From Rhizobium redzepovicii (GTDB lineage Bacteria; Pseudomonadota; Alphaproteobacteria; Rhizobiales; Rhizobiaceae), in contig NZ_JAILYH010000005.1 of NCBI RefSeq assembly GCF_019793435.1, forward strand, positions 124,001 to 188,000: a stretch of 64,000 nucleotides of DNA, written 5' to 3'. Under the pieces are notes generated by a model, which was not told the origin of the DNA, made no database searches, and saw nothing but the letters and a program-made list of their open reading frames with translations. Every line of letters starts with the position of its first letter. The stretch's first letter is position 1. Positions 11,501 through 19,353 of the stretch are shown piece after piece. Made by a program: the position numbers and the translations under genes.

Positions 11501-11860
11501 CGGCGCGGTATCGGCCCAGTGCATCTCCTCCGACGTCAGGAAGAACAGCGCGTAGAGCGCCAGCAGCACGACGGTCGAAAACATCATGAAGCTGACGAGG
11601 ATGGCGGCAAAACCCCGCCGACGGCGCATATCGTAACCTTCCGCCGAAAGCTGCGGCAGGGTCTTCAACAGCGTGATGCTGGAACCGAGTTCGGCGATCG
11701 AGGCGCCCGTGACCACCAGCCACAGCGAGAAGGCGACGATGCCGTTGGCCTCCGGCCCGAGCAGCCGCGCGGTTATGATCGACGAAACGAAACCCGTCAG
11801 CAGCAGCAGCATGCCTGCCGCCGCATTCATCACCGAATTTGCGATAATACCCTTCGACAT
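8549..11860 (-). CDS. Polysaccharide flippase fused to two alpha/beta-hydrolase domains
   Basis: One continuous frame of about 1,100 residues. Residues 1-500 form a multi-helix MOP/Wzx-type lipid-linked oligosaccharide flippase (ARLLGPEANGIVAFSLW; many hydrophobic segments). Two alpha/beta-hydrolase-like domains follow, near 540-790 and 815-1103. In the first, the nucleophile elbow reads LIGQGLGATLA, with Gly where Ser belongs and no obvious His, so it is probably inactive. In the second the elbow is VAGRCSGGYVA, with Cys at about residue 920, an Asp in YSEGDVGLD and a His in DADHNLT near 1081. The start is taken as ATG 11860 with GGATGG upstream; 11878 is possible. Function unknown; it may couple export with acyl editing of a glycan. 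Confidence 0.85.
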   Translation of the reverse strand: MSKGIIANSVMNAAAGMLLLLTGFVSSIITARLLGPEANGIVAFSLWLVVTGASIAELGSSITLLKTLPQLSAEGYDMRRRRGFAAILVSFMMFSTVVLLALYALFFLTSEEMHWADTAPSVALVTGVLFFVQAIGSFVKFYLIGEKKLGAFFRLTVAVSIVQLAGVAVGAVLYGVEGVLVGYALGQLVLFFATLPILLARRDWCGVSLKALASSSVILSIQFIIDSIFLNRLELLFLQQFWSVEMVGYYAVGLSIANIALQLPIQMTGSLLPYYSERRHNSDDSTLPVEVFAAVTRSMAYIVLPMSLGLAAISSELVLVVFGEAFRRSGTVVALLALVAPAYTFMQILSLYLLSMDRVRSRLNISVIGGLLMVVGCLLIIPRLAAEGAALVRILVFVAMSVMMIRQTGFGSQLSGLYTSLTKVTLAAVLCACGALSVLEFIQGPVGLVAAILAGTFCYLVALRLLRVMPAEDVEVMRSILAKMPRVLQRPVGYAINFIAPRLPGDPDRAKVAPGEFSLEPAEGAGRNAALPVVFDGTIGLFMPENPLAKKRSAAVLFVSPWGFEEMCSRKFFRVAAEHFSDIGVASLRFDYRGTGDALDFGALPARLETWENSIRAAAAKLKSLSGCDRIILIGQGLGATLAHRIGASIDGVDSLVMLAPVLSGRAYLRELNMWSKIIDADLGLGKEHVQTAKVQIAGLVMPEEIAAELGKLNIAPPQGLAASRYLILERPAKVDDTGFADALKALGADVEQTVFEGYDELATNPLFAKTPAEVVELLKTWLERMTTETSGAHSPATIENAPLAGEGFVETPVRFGSHDHLVGVVSRPLGEIKGNAVLFLSTAYDRHAGWGRTTVDMARELARQGVVSLRFDSANVGDSPPRPDAPEQVLYSSTQTEDAVAALDLLESVVAGPVMVAGRCSGGYVAFRAGVADERLKAVVSINPFVYYWDPEVPVRREHVVSVPRSLDDYGQRLARVDTLKRLLSGQVDVVSALQNIVIAGGRRLSPFIAPLLELLPDRRHIAREVRHSFALFGKRKVPLTLIYSEGDVGLDHVYFHFGPRGAKLSRYPNVRLLMLPDADHNLTPPQSRKFVLDEIIRLARA

Positions 11861-11882
11861 CTGTCCATCCGCCGGCATCGGC

Positions 11883-11987
11883 CTAAAGCGCGCTGCGATC
11901 TTTCAGATTCGCTCCTCGCGCTTTAGCTCTCGTTTTTAAGCATGCCGTTATCGCAAAACCGCCGCACACTTTTGCGCGCCATGCTCT
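11883..11987 (-). repeat. RIME-like dispersed repeat, copy C
   Basis: Same two-palindrome design as copy A in reverse orientation. CTAAAGCGCG/CGCGCTTTAG lies at 11883-11925. GCATG/CATGC with inner CGCAAAA/TTTTGCG lies at 11940-11984, and the core on the minus strand reads AAAAGTGTGCGGCGG. It occupies the leader/promoter region of the flippase-hydrolase gene. Confidence 0.7.
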
Positions 11988-12051
11988 AAAGCCGCATACC
12001 CGTCATCTCTAATGCGAAAATGTTAAAATAAAGCGGAGTGACGACCTCACC

Positions 12052-13296
12052 TTAGCTGGATTGCATCGCCGCCAGCGTCTGGAGCGCCCTCTCATAGCTG
12101 TTGTCTGCGAGATGGTGCCGTAGGAACTCCCGCGCGTTCTCGGCCTTTCCTCGCGCGAGCTCGGGCGCGCGGAAGATGTCGCTCAAATGGGCGGCGGCGG
12201 CTTCGGGAGAGGGATCCGCCCAGACCGCACCCTCAAGCCCGGCAAATTCGGGATGGGTATCGACGACGGGGATCAGAGGAGAGGGGACCAGCCAGCTATT
12301 GCGGGGGTCGCAGAAATCCGCTGTGCCGGACCAGGCCGTGGAGACGACGGGCGTGCCCTGCATGATCGCCTCGGCGACCGTCAGCCCGAAACCCTCTGAA
12401 CGATGCAGCGAAAGATAGGCGTCGGAAGAGCGGATGAGGCCGTTGATATCGGCGTTCGACAGCCTGTCGGTGACGATCCTGATCCGGGCGTCGCCCGCGA
12501 CCGAAGCGACCAGCGCGCTGAGGGCTTCATCCTTGTTCACATCGCCGCTGGCCTTCATCAACAGGAAGGCGCTTGGGGCTTCGGCGGCAAATATCCTGAA
12601 AGCCTCGATGACGGCCTGCGGATTTTTCCGGTTGATCGACGAGCCGGCGCTGAAGATGAAGCTGACGAGAAAGGCGTCCTTCTCGATGCCGAACCTCTCC
12701 CGCATGCCTTCGGTCGCCGGCGCCTCGATCACCGGATGGGGAACGACGAGGACCGGTGCCTTGGTGAGCGGCGCAATCGCCCGCCGGGTGAATTCCGACG
12801 GCACGAAGACCGCGTTCATGTAGTGCATGGCATTGCGCCATTCCGCCGGCACCACTTCGAGCTCCCAGGCGAAGTAGCCGATATTGAAGGTGCGGGTGAA
12901 ATTGCCGACACCCTTCTTCAGGATGGCGCGCGGCAGCATCGGCGGATTGAGGTGCCAGATACGGCTTCCTGGCGGCTCGGTGGAAAGACGCGACGACGTC
13001 CATCCGGGGAAGGACTTCTCGTCGCGATGCGTGCTGACGTCGGAGAGCGAAATTGCCCTTCCGGCTTCGGAGAGCGCACCGGCGCAGAGCCTTGCCGATT
13101 CGCCGACGCCGACAGCCATCGAGAGATAGCCGACGATTTCCACCGGCCGGCGCGGATTGAAGGCAAGGCGCGACCGCGGGATCAGCCGCTGCAGGACATG
13201 GGCACGCAAAAAGCGGTATGTCGTTCTCAAATCACGGTCTTTCTCAATGGATGGGCATCGTTTTTCACAGAGAGCGTCAGCCCGAGAGCACGACAC
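12052..13296 (-). CDS. Glycosyltransferase family 4 (mannosyltransferase-like)
   Basis: GT-B glycosyltransferase of up to 414 residues. It includes FNIGYFAWELEVVPAEW and NAVFVPSEFTRRAI, typical of a subgroup of bacterial GT4 enzymes, and the donor-site signature SEGFGLTVAEAIMQGTPVVS. No ATG opens the frame. GTG at 13296 overlaps the end of the upstream GH2-like gene by 20 bp, and an in-frame TTG at 13230 is an alternative; neither has a strong ribosome site. It is the last gene of the run that starts at the carrier protein, suggesting shared transcription and a common surface product. Confidence 0.85.
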   Translation of the reverse strand: MSCSRADALCEKRCPSIEKDRDLRTTYRFLRAHVLQRLIPRSRLAFNPRRPVEIVGYLSMAVGVGESARLCAGALSEAGRAISLSDVSTHRDEKSFPGWTSSRLSTEPPGSRIWHLNPPMLPRAILKKGVGNFTRTFNIGYFAWELEVVPAEWRNAMHYMNAVFVPSEFTRRAIAPLTKAPVLVVPHPVIEAPATEGMRERFGIEKDAFLVSFIFSAGSSINRKNPQAVIEAFRIFAAEAPSAFLLMKASGDVNKDEALSALVASVAGDARIRIVTDRLSNADINGLIRSSDAYLSLHRSEGFGLTVAEAIMQGTPVVSTAWSGTADFCDPRNSWLVPSPLIPVVDTHPEFAGLEGAVWADPSPEAAAAHLSDIFRAPELARGKAENAREFLRHHLADNSYERALQTLAAMQSS

Positions 13297-15757
13297 GATG
13301 CGAACTGCCTAGGCTTCTGACCTCGCCTGCGGGCGCGATATCGCTCTCAGTGCCCGACAGCGCGACGAGTTTCACGCGCCGCATCGCGCCGGGCGCGAGA
13401 TGGAACCAGTCGTCATCGGGCCGATAGCCGTCGACGTCGATATGCACCGATTGCGCCAGCCGGTCGGTCCTGAGATCGACGAACCAGTCGTCGCCATCTC
13501 TTCCGAGCGATGCCTCGATGCCTGCTTCATGCAGCGCCTTGTCCCGTCCGCAGGGAAAGTGGAAGCTTTCGGCTAGAACGGCGCCATCCGCAAGCGAACG
13601 CAGGCGCGCCACACTGACATCATGCGACGGCGGTCCGAAGCGGAAGGCATAGGTCGTATCGAAAAAGGCACCGAACAGCGCGGTCGCGGCAAGACGTTCC
13701 GTGTCCCTTGCCGCCAGTTTGAAGGCCCTGCTGCCGCTGACGACCTGCTGCTTTCCATCGCGCAGGCAGACGACTTCGAGCTCGACGTCGAGGTCTGCGT
13801 CCGTCTCGTTGACGACATGCACGTCGAGGCCGTTGGTTCCCTCGTCGGTGAACACCGTCTGCACCGGCCGAAAGGCGCGGCGCATCGCATACCAGACCGG
13901 CTTCGGCTCGCCGGTGGAATCGATCACCCCCCAGCCGGGACCGGGCAGCAGGTCCTGCAGCGTCCAGACGAGCGCGCCGTTGCAAGCCGAACCCTTGCGC
14001 CGCCATTCGGCAAACGTCTCCTCAATCACCTCGCCAGTGACGGCGCGGGAGAAATCGAGATAAAGTTCCGAATCCTCGCGCCGCAGGCGGGCCGGATCGA
14101 AACCATAGAGAAGCTCCAGATAGAAATCGCGAACGTCCTCGAAATCCCAGGATGCGCTGCGGTCGCGCGGCACGCGGGCCTTCCAGAGCGGGCTGTGGAC
14201 GGCCGGCACGTCGAGATGACGATGCAGCGTCCTTAGCTGCGGCACATGCGCAAACGCAAGGCTTTCTGAGGCAAAACGCACATCGGCGCGGCGCGCATCG
14301 GCAATCGGCCGCATATAGGCGCCGACGCCGTAATAATGGGCGATACCGGCATTCGGCGAAAACGGCATCGCCCCGCCATAAGGCGAATTCGGAACGTAGG
14401 GCACGTCGGGACGCATGCGCGTAACGATGGCCGGGATGATTTCATCGGTAACCGGTCCGCTCCAGAATTCCACGGGCAGACCGAGCATCGCCGCCTGCTG
14501 ATGGATTTCGCTGCCGCCGCAGAGCACCGCCAGCGATGGCGACGCCTGGACGCCGTGCAGGAATTCCTCGACCTCCGCATGCACGTGGCCGAGAAAAGCC
14601 TTGTCGTTGCGCGGATAATCGAAGTTGGCGAACATGAAATCCTGCCAGACCAGCAGGCCGAGTTCGTCGCAAAGCCCGAAGAAATCCGGTGTCTCGTAGG
14701 CCATGGTGCCGCCGATGCGGATCATGTTCATGCCGGCTTGCGCGGCAAGCCGCAGGAACGGCTCATAATCCGCCCGCGTGCCCGGCAGACGCGCGATATC
14801 GGCTGTCGTCCACACCGCGCCGCGGCAGAAGATGCGTTCGCCGTTAATAAGGAGCGCGAAGTCGTCGCCATCGGCGCCGCGCTCGACGTCGATCCGCCGG
14901 AAGCCGGTCGTGCCGAGCGGATAGTCCACGCCGTCGGAAACGAGCGTCAGCTCATAGAGACGCGGAGCGCCGTGCGTATGCGGCCACCAGGGCTCGATGT
15001 CGGCAAGCTTGAGGATAGAAGAGTAATGACTGTCGCCGATCTTCTCGAAAGGCTGCTCCATGCCGCCGCAGCGCAGCAGCATTGCCGGATTCTCGGCATT
15101 GCTGTGCAGGGAAACGCTGAGACGGCCGACGCCGTTCTCGTCTAACACGGCGCGGACGGAGACATTGTCGATCGAGACGGGGTTGCGCCGCACCAGCGAG
15201 ATCGGCCGCCATGGCCCGACCGCATGGATATCGGGGCACCAGCCCGGCATATGGCCGAGCAGCGTCGTGCGGAAATTTTTGAGACCCGCCGGCGTGATCA
15301 TCTGCGGCCGCCAGCGCGCACGCGGGCCGGGCTCCGACAGGCGGGGGCCGAGCGCCCGGAAACACAGCGCCAGCTCGTCGCCACCCACCAGCGTCACCGG
15401 GATTTCATGGGCCGTGAACATGCTCTCGGAAAAAAGGATTTCCTGGCCGTTGAGGAAGACATGGCAAAGCGTGGCAAGTCCCGCGAAACGCAGGATCGCT
15501 TCACCCGGCTCGGCATCGAACAGCCGGCAGAGATACCAGGCATCCCGCGTATTCAACGGCTCTGGATTTTCCCGGTCGAACAGTCCGGCCTTTTCGAGTG
15601 CTGCGGCAACGGTCCCGGGAACGGGGGCGGGAGTGAACTGCGCGGAGAGCGGAATATCATGCGGCACGGCGCAGGCGCCCGGCTCCGTCAGGATCAGGTT
15701 CCAGCCTTCGGAAAGCAGGCTTTCCTCGGCACCGATGCTTGCCAAACGCCCGCGCAT
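13277..15757 (-). CDS. Glycoside hydrolase family 2-like protein (beta-mannosidase-like)
   Basis: About 826 residues with GH2 architecture: sugar-binding jelly roll (residues 15-170), immunoglobulin-like domain, then a TIM barrel (GMNMIRIGGTMAYETPDFFGLCDELGLLVWQDFMFANFDYP). The usual GNNE acid/base motif reads CGGSEIHQQ; the Glu is kept but the preceding Asn pair is lost. A candidate nucleophile Glu sits in RFASESLAF. There is no signal peptide, so it is probably cytoplasmic. GGAG upstream supports ATG 15757, only 16 bp after the preceding gene. Being inside a glycosyltransferase operon suggests trimming or quality control of a glycan rather than nutrient use. Confidence 0.8.
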   Translation of the reverse strand: MRGRLASIGAEESLLSEGWNLILTEPGACAVPHDIPLSAQFTPAPVPGTVAAALEKAGLFDRENPEPLNTRDAWYLCRLFDAEPGEAILRFAGLATLCHVFLNGQEILFSESMFTAHEIPVTLVGGDELALCFRALGPRLSEPGPRARWRPQMITPAGLKNFRTTLLGHMPGWCPDIHAVGPWRPISLVRRNPVSIDNVSVRAVLDENGVGRLSVSLHSNAENPAMLLRCGGMEQPFEKIGDSHYSSILKLADIEPWWPHTHGAPRLYELTLVSDGVDYPLGTTGFRRIDVERGADGDDFALLINGERIFCRGAVWTTADIARLPGTRADYEPFLRLAAQAGMNMIRIGGTMAYETPDFFGLCDELGLLVWQDFMFANFDYPRNDKAFLGHVHAEVEEFLHGVQASPSLAVLCGGSEIHQQAAMLGLPVEFWSGPVTDEIIPAIVTRMRPDVPYVPNSPYGGAMPFSPNAGIAHYYGVGAYMRPIADARRADVRFASESLAFAHVPQLRTLHRHLDVPAVHSPLWKARVPRDRSASWDFEDVRDFYLELLYGFDPARLRREDSELYLDFSRAVTGEVIEETFAEWRRKGSACNGALVWTLQDLLPGPGWGVIDSTGEPKPVWYAMRRAFRPVQTVFTDEGTNGLDVHVVNETDADLDVELEVVCLRDGKQQVVSGSRAFKLAARDTERLAATALFGAFFDTTYAFRFGPPSHDVSVARLRSLADGAVLAESFHFPCGRDKALHEAGIEASLGRDGDDWFVDLRTDRLAQSVHIDVDGYRPDDDWFHLAPGAMRRVKLVALSGTESDIAPAGEVRSLGSSHRVVLSG

Positions 15758-15773
15758 GGTCAGATCTCCGGCC

Positions 15774-16736
15774 TCAGATTCGCTCCGCAAGCGATGTCAT
15801 CATGGAATCCCATGCATCGGCGGCCGGATCAAGGGCTGCCTGCAGCGGCTCGAACTTCCGGCGGGCAATGGCGCGCGCAAGCTGGAACTGCACCGATTTC
15901 GCCACGTCCGAAATGCGCCGGGCATGCTCGGCGGCGGCGGCGAATTCATCTGCGGAAAGCCAGGCCAGATAATCGGCCGCCAGCTCGAAATTGGCGCCGA
16001 CCTGGCGAAGCGTGTTGAAGGCATATTTGTGGAAGAATCCGAACGGCCGCTCGGCAACCGCTTCGACCTGCTGCGGAAAGACGGCTGCAAAGGCGCGGAT
16101 CGGATTTTCGCTCGGGCGCCTGCTGAAATGAACGCCGGCAAGCCGCCGGGCAGTGGCGCTGAGATGCGCTTCGTCAGCGGGCTTTTCCGGGAACCGTGCA
16201 AATTCCGTATAGGGCAGGAACGGCGGCTCGTTCTCCGTCAGCTGCAGCTGGAACAGCCCATCGAAATCCTCGCCTTCGAGGCGGAAATAGCCGGCATTGT
16301 GGAAATAATCGACGCGCTTGGCCGCAACGTCCAGCCGGTTGATCGCAACCGTCGTCTTGCCGTGCTCCTGCCGGTAGGCGGTGCCGCGCGTATCCGGCAT
16401 GTAGAAGGAATCCATCTCGATCAGGCAGAGACGGCCCCGCGCGATCTGGACTTCGACATGGCGTTCGACACGGTCGTAGATGGCAAGCTCGGTTGCGCGA
16501 ATGCCATAGAGCGCGTCGAGATCCTCGAGCGGCACCTTAAAGAAGGTGAACTGATCGCCCTCGAAATCCTGCGTCAGGGTGAAACCGAGCATCGCCTCGG
16601 GCGCCACCCCCGAGGTCGCCAGCACTTCGATCCAGAGATCGACGTAGCAATTGGTTTCCGGCCAGGCGCGTTCGCCGGAATGCAGCGCGTGCTGACGGTA
16701 GGTTTCCGGGTCGATTCCCGAAAATACCGATGTCAT
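15774..16736 (-). CDS. DUF1839-like conserved hypothetical protein
   Basis: Protein of about 320 residues without signal peptide or membrane helix, rich in aromatic and acidic residues (GFTLTQDFEGDQFTFFKVPLEDL; WPETNCYVDLWIEVL). It resembles the rhizobial DUF1839 family, recalled as a companion of amino acid:carrier-protein ligases, though I could not confirm this by search. ATG at 16736 lies 8 bp after the ligase stop and the GH2-like gene follows after 16 bp, so it is deep in the operon. Longer upstream frames overlap the ligase and are discounted. Its conserved Cys could suggest transfer of the aminoacyl group; this is speculation. Confidence 0.75.
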   Translation of the reverse strand: MTSVFSGIDPETYRQHALHSGERAWPETNCYVDLWIEVLATSGVAPEAMLGFTLTQDFEGDQFTFFKVPLEDLDALYGIRATELAIYDRVERHVEVQIARGRLCLIEMDSFYMPDTRGTAYRQEHGKTTVAINRLDVAAKRVDYFHNAGYFRLEGEDFDGLFQLQLTENEPPFLPYTEFARFPEKPADEAHLSATARRLAGVHFSRRPSENPIRAFAAVFPQQVEAVAERPFGFFHKYAFNTLRQVGANFELAADYLAWLSADEFAAAAEHARRISDVAKSVQFQLARAIARRKFEPLQAALDPAADAWDSMMTSLAERI

Positions 16737-16744
16737 CGACCGGC

Positions 16745-17662
16745 TCAGCCCCACAGCGCTTTCCGTACGTTGGCCGGCCATTCCTTCACCTCGAGCCCGT
16801 GATGGTGGAAGAGGGCAAGCGCGATGCGCTCCAGCCCGAAGCCGACGCAGGCCGTATGCGCGACACTGCCGTCTTCGAGGTTCAGGCCCCACTTCGAACC
16901 GAAGGCATCCTGATGATAGTTGAAGCTCATGCAGGCGGTCGGATTGGCGGCCGAGGTGATCGGGATCAGCAGTTCGAACTTCAGGTTCTGGTCGCGCTGA
17001 TTGTTGGCGAGCATCTTGCCGGCGCGGCCGAAGAACGGATCGTTGGCGATATCGATCGTTACATCGAGGCCGACGGCCTTCATCATCTCGACGCCGCGAT
17101 CCATCCAGCGTTGGCGGAAATCGGTGACATGCTCTTCGGTGCCCATGCAGACATATTCGCGCATGCGGAACAGCTGCTGGCGGGCCGGATCTTTCGACGG
17201 CTCATGGCGGAAGCAATAGGATTGCAGATCGAACAGGCCGCCCGTCTTCGGCAGATTGCCGCGCTTGGCAACCGTCGGATAGAGCGGATAGCAGGCAGCC
17301 GGGGTCAGCACGATATCGGTCGCCTCCTGACCCTTGGTCCAGTCCTCGCCGACTTCCATGCATTGCAGCAGGCTGACATGATCGAGTTCGCTGCCGCAGA
17401 AACTATGCACCGTTCCTGCAAGCTGCGGGAAGCTCTTCATATAGCCGCTCTTTTCGAAGAAGGCGCGATTCATGCCGGGCGGAAAGCGCATGGCCTCCGC
17501 ACCGTCGCCGCCGCCAACCTTGTCGATGAGACGCTCGAAGGCAGCGATCACCTCCTCGAATTGGCCGCTGCGGCCATAGAGCCCATCGATGCCCGTATCG
17601 ATCAGCAGGCCGGCTTCGAAAAGCCGGTCGAGAAACGAGGTCTGCATATCCATGACTGTCAC
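16745..17662 (-). CDS. Amino acid:[carrier protein] ligase (atypical seryl-tRNA synthetase homologue)
   Basis: Class II aminoacyl-tRNA-synthetase-like catalytic core of 305 residues lacking any tRNA-binding arm. Motif 2 is visible in [23 protein letters not shown] and motif 3 in [12 protein letters not shown]. The zinc ligands expected for this family appear as AACYP, the Glu of RMREYV and the Cys of HTACVGFG. Such enzymes activate glycine or alanine and load it onto the phosphopantetheine of a small carrier protein instead of tRNA. The GTG start overlaps the dehydrogenase stop as GTGA, implying translational coupling; ATG 17653 is an alternative. The partner carrier protein lies two genes upstream. 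Confidence 0.9.
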   Translation of the reverse strand: MTVMDMQTSFLDRLFEAGLLIDTGIDGLYGRSGQFEEVIAAFERLIDKVGGGDGAEAMRFPPGMNRAFFEKSGYMKSFPQLAGTVHSFCGSELDHVSLLQCMEVGEDWTKGQEATDIVLTPAACYPLYPTVAKRGNLPKTGGLFDLQSYCFRHEPSKDPARQQLFRMREYVCMGTEEHVTDFRQRWMDRGVEMMKAVGLDVTIDIANDPFFGRAGKMLANNQRDQNLKFELLIPITSAANPTACMSFNYHQDAFGSKWGLNLEDGSVAHTACVGFGLERIALALFHHHGLEVKEWPANVRKALWG

Positions 17663-18840
17663 CCCAGTAGGCTAGTGTCCTGCTTATGGACAAGAAGCAT
17701 GCTCGACGTATTGCCGAGGATGCGGTCGTTCGAAATCATGAGCTGAGCCGAATGCGCGTCGCGCAGATGGCGTCCGAGACTGAAGGGCGTGCCGTTCTTG
17801 TAGCCCATGATGCCGCAGATCAGCATGGCATGGTTGACGATCTCCAGGATCGTCTCGGAAGAGGCGATCTTGACGTTGTTCATCGCCACGGCAAAGCCCA
17901 TCGAGGACAGCCTGTCGACATCGGCCTTTGCATCCTCATAGGCCTTGAGTCCGGCAACCACGTTGGATTTGACCATCTGCAGCAGGTTCGAAACTTCGGC
18001 GAGGCGCAAGGCGCCCGGCGGCTGAGTATCCGGCGCCTTGCGCGCGGCAGCGCGCACGAAGGCCTGGGCGCGCGCGACGGCGTCGACCGCGATGCCGTAC
18101 CAGACGCCGCTCCATAACAGGTGCGACGAAGCGAGCATGGATTGCGCCGCGATCTCGGCGAAAGGCTTCGGCAGGATCTGATGCGCCGGCGCTTCGCCTT
18201 TGAAGAGGAAGCCATCGGAGCAGGTGCCACGCATGCCGAGCGTATTCCAGGCGTGCGTCTTCTCGAGCGTGTACTGGTCCCTGAGAAAGGCCGTCAGCAC
18301 CTGGTCTGAGGAAGCCGCCTTCGCATGGGCACGCGAGGTGATGAGGATGGCGTCGGCATGCGAACCGTAGGAAATGACGGTCGCATCCTTTTCGAGACGG
18401 CAGGTATCGCCGTCGACTTCGACAGCGCAGATACTGTTGCGCAGGTTTCCGCCGATACCGCCCTCGGTGGTGGCCGATGCGATCAGCAGCTGCTCGGCCG
18501 CAATGCGGCGCATGAAGTCGCCATGCCATTCGCTGTCGGCGCCATGTTCGACAAGGCTCGACAGCTTGATGTGATGCATGGCGAAGACCATGGCGCTTGC
18601 AGCGCAGGCCTGACCGAGCATCGAGCACAATTCGGCGATCTCAGTGATTGAGGCGGATTCGCCGCCGAATTGGCGCGGCACCTGGATGCCGAGCAGTCTT
18701 TCGGCCTTCATTGCATCCACGGCTTCCCTGGGGAAGCGGGCTTCGACATCGACGGCATCGGCGTGTTTCGCCGCGATTTCGGCGACTCGGGCGACCCGCG
18801 CGACAAGACCGTCCTGCATGATCTTGACGGGGAAATTCAT
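17659..18840 (-). CDS. Acyl-CoA dehydrogenase-family flavoprotein
   Basis: 393-residue acyl-CoA dehydrogenase fold: N-terminal helical domain ([29 protein letters not shown]), middle beta domain ([13 protein letters not shown]) and a C-terminal helical bundle. The C-terminal segment [20 protein letters not shown] aligns with the region that normally ends in a YEGT-type motif. The usual Glu base of that motif is not seen, so it may be an oxidase, a monooxygenase or a dehydrogenase with a different base. Start overlaps the carrier-protein stop as ATGA and the end overlaps the ligase start, so all three are coupled. A plausible substrate is the aminoacyl carrier protein. Confidence 0.85.
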   Translation of the reverse strand: MNFPVKIMQDGLVARVARVAEIAAKHADAVDVEARFPREAVDAMKAERLLGIQVPRQFGGESASITEIAELCSMLGQACAASAMVFAMHHIKLSSLVEHGADSEWHGDFMRRIAAEQLLIASATTEGGIGGNLRNSICAVEVDGDTCRLEKDATVISYGSHADAILITSRAHAKAASSDQVLTAFLRDQYTLEKTHAWNTLGMRGTCSDGFLFKGEAPAHQILPKPFAEIAAQSMLASSHLLWSGVWYGIAVDAVARAQAFVRAAARKAPDTQPPGALRLAEVSNLLQMVKSNVVAGLKAYEDAKADVDRLSSMGFAVAMNNVKIASSETILEIVNHAMLICGIMGYKNGTPFSLGRHLRDAHSAQLMISNDRILGNTSSMLLVHKQDTSLLG

Positions 18841-19091
18841 CAGGCGACCTTCCGGCTGTCCCGAATGAGATCGACCGTCCTGGCGATCGCCGAGATGCTC
18901 GCGAAGGATTTACGGTTCAGGAGATTGTCGGGAAATTCGATGTCGAAGGCTTCTTCGATGCCAAGCATCAGCTGCACCGAAGCAAAGGACGTCAGACCTG
19001 CCGCATAAAGATCGGCATCGTCGGCGACCTGGTCGATCGACGCCGGAAGTTTGCCGAATTTGGCTACAAGGTCGCGGATTGTCTTATTCAT
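18840..19091 (-). CDS. Acyl/aminoacyl carrier protein
   Basis: Small acidic four-helix carrier of 83 residues. The phosphopantetheine attachment Ser lies in LYAAGLTSFASVQLMLGIEEAF, where GLTS replaces the DSL of fatty-acid ACP. It is the first gene of the coupled carrier protein, dehydrogenase and ligase set. It is probably the acceptor of the amino acid activated by the ligase rather than the housekeeping AcpP. ATG at 19091 is followed by an unbroken frame; the 262-bp gap upstream should hold the operon promoter. Confidence 0.88.
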   Translation of the reverse strand: MNKTIRDLVAKFGKLPASIDQVADDADLYAAGLTSFASVQLMLGIEEAFDIEFPDNLLNRKSFASISAIARTVDLIRDSRKVA

Positions 19092-19353
19092 CCCATCACT
19101 CCAAGATTCTCATGATCCCGAACCGGCGTTCATCGCCTTGTCATGAGCGTTCTTTTAGTGCGGAAAACAGAAAATTCCGCTAATTTATAGCGTTAAATAT
19201 GACTAAGGCTCACAGCTAGAATTTTAGCGATCGCCGTGGCAGGAGTTCCAATATCGATTTAAAATCAACGCATTACGCCTATTTCGTCGACGGCGCTCGA
19301 CGCAATTTTCGCCGCGGCGAGTACAGAAATGACACGGAAAACGCCGTTTCACG
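19092..19353 (-). promoter_or_regulatory. Upstream region of the carrier-protein operon
   Basis: 262 bp, AT-rich at 19150-19270, without a convincing gene. An imperfect inverted repeat, TTAGTGCGGAA / TTCCGCTAA (19155-19183), lies about 65 bp before the carrier-protein start and could be an operator or hairpin. A 63-codon open stretch here has no supporting features. Confidence 0.35.

Noticed and set aside
15060..16802. 580-codon plus-strand frame across the GH2-like and DUF1839-like genes
   Set aside because: Spans two real genes in antisense and has low-complexity composition typical of shadows.
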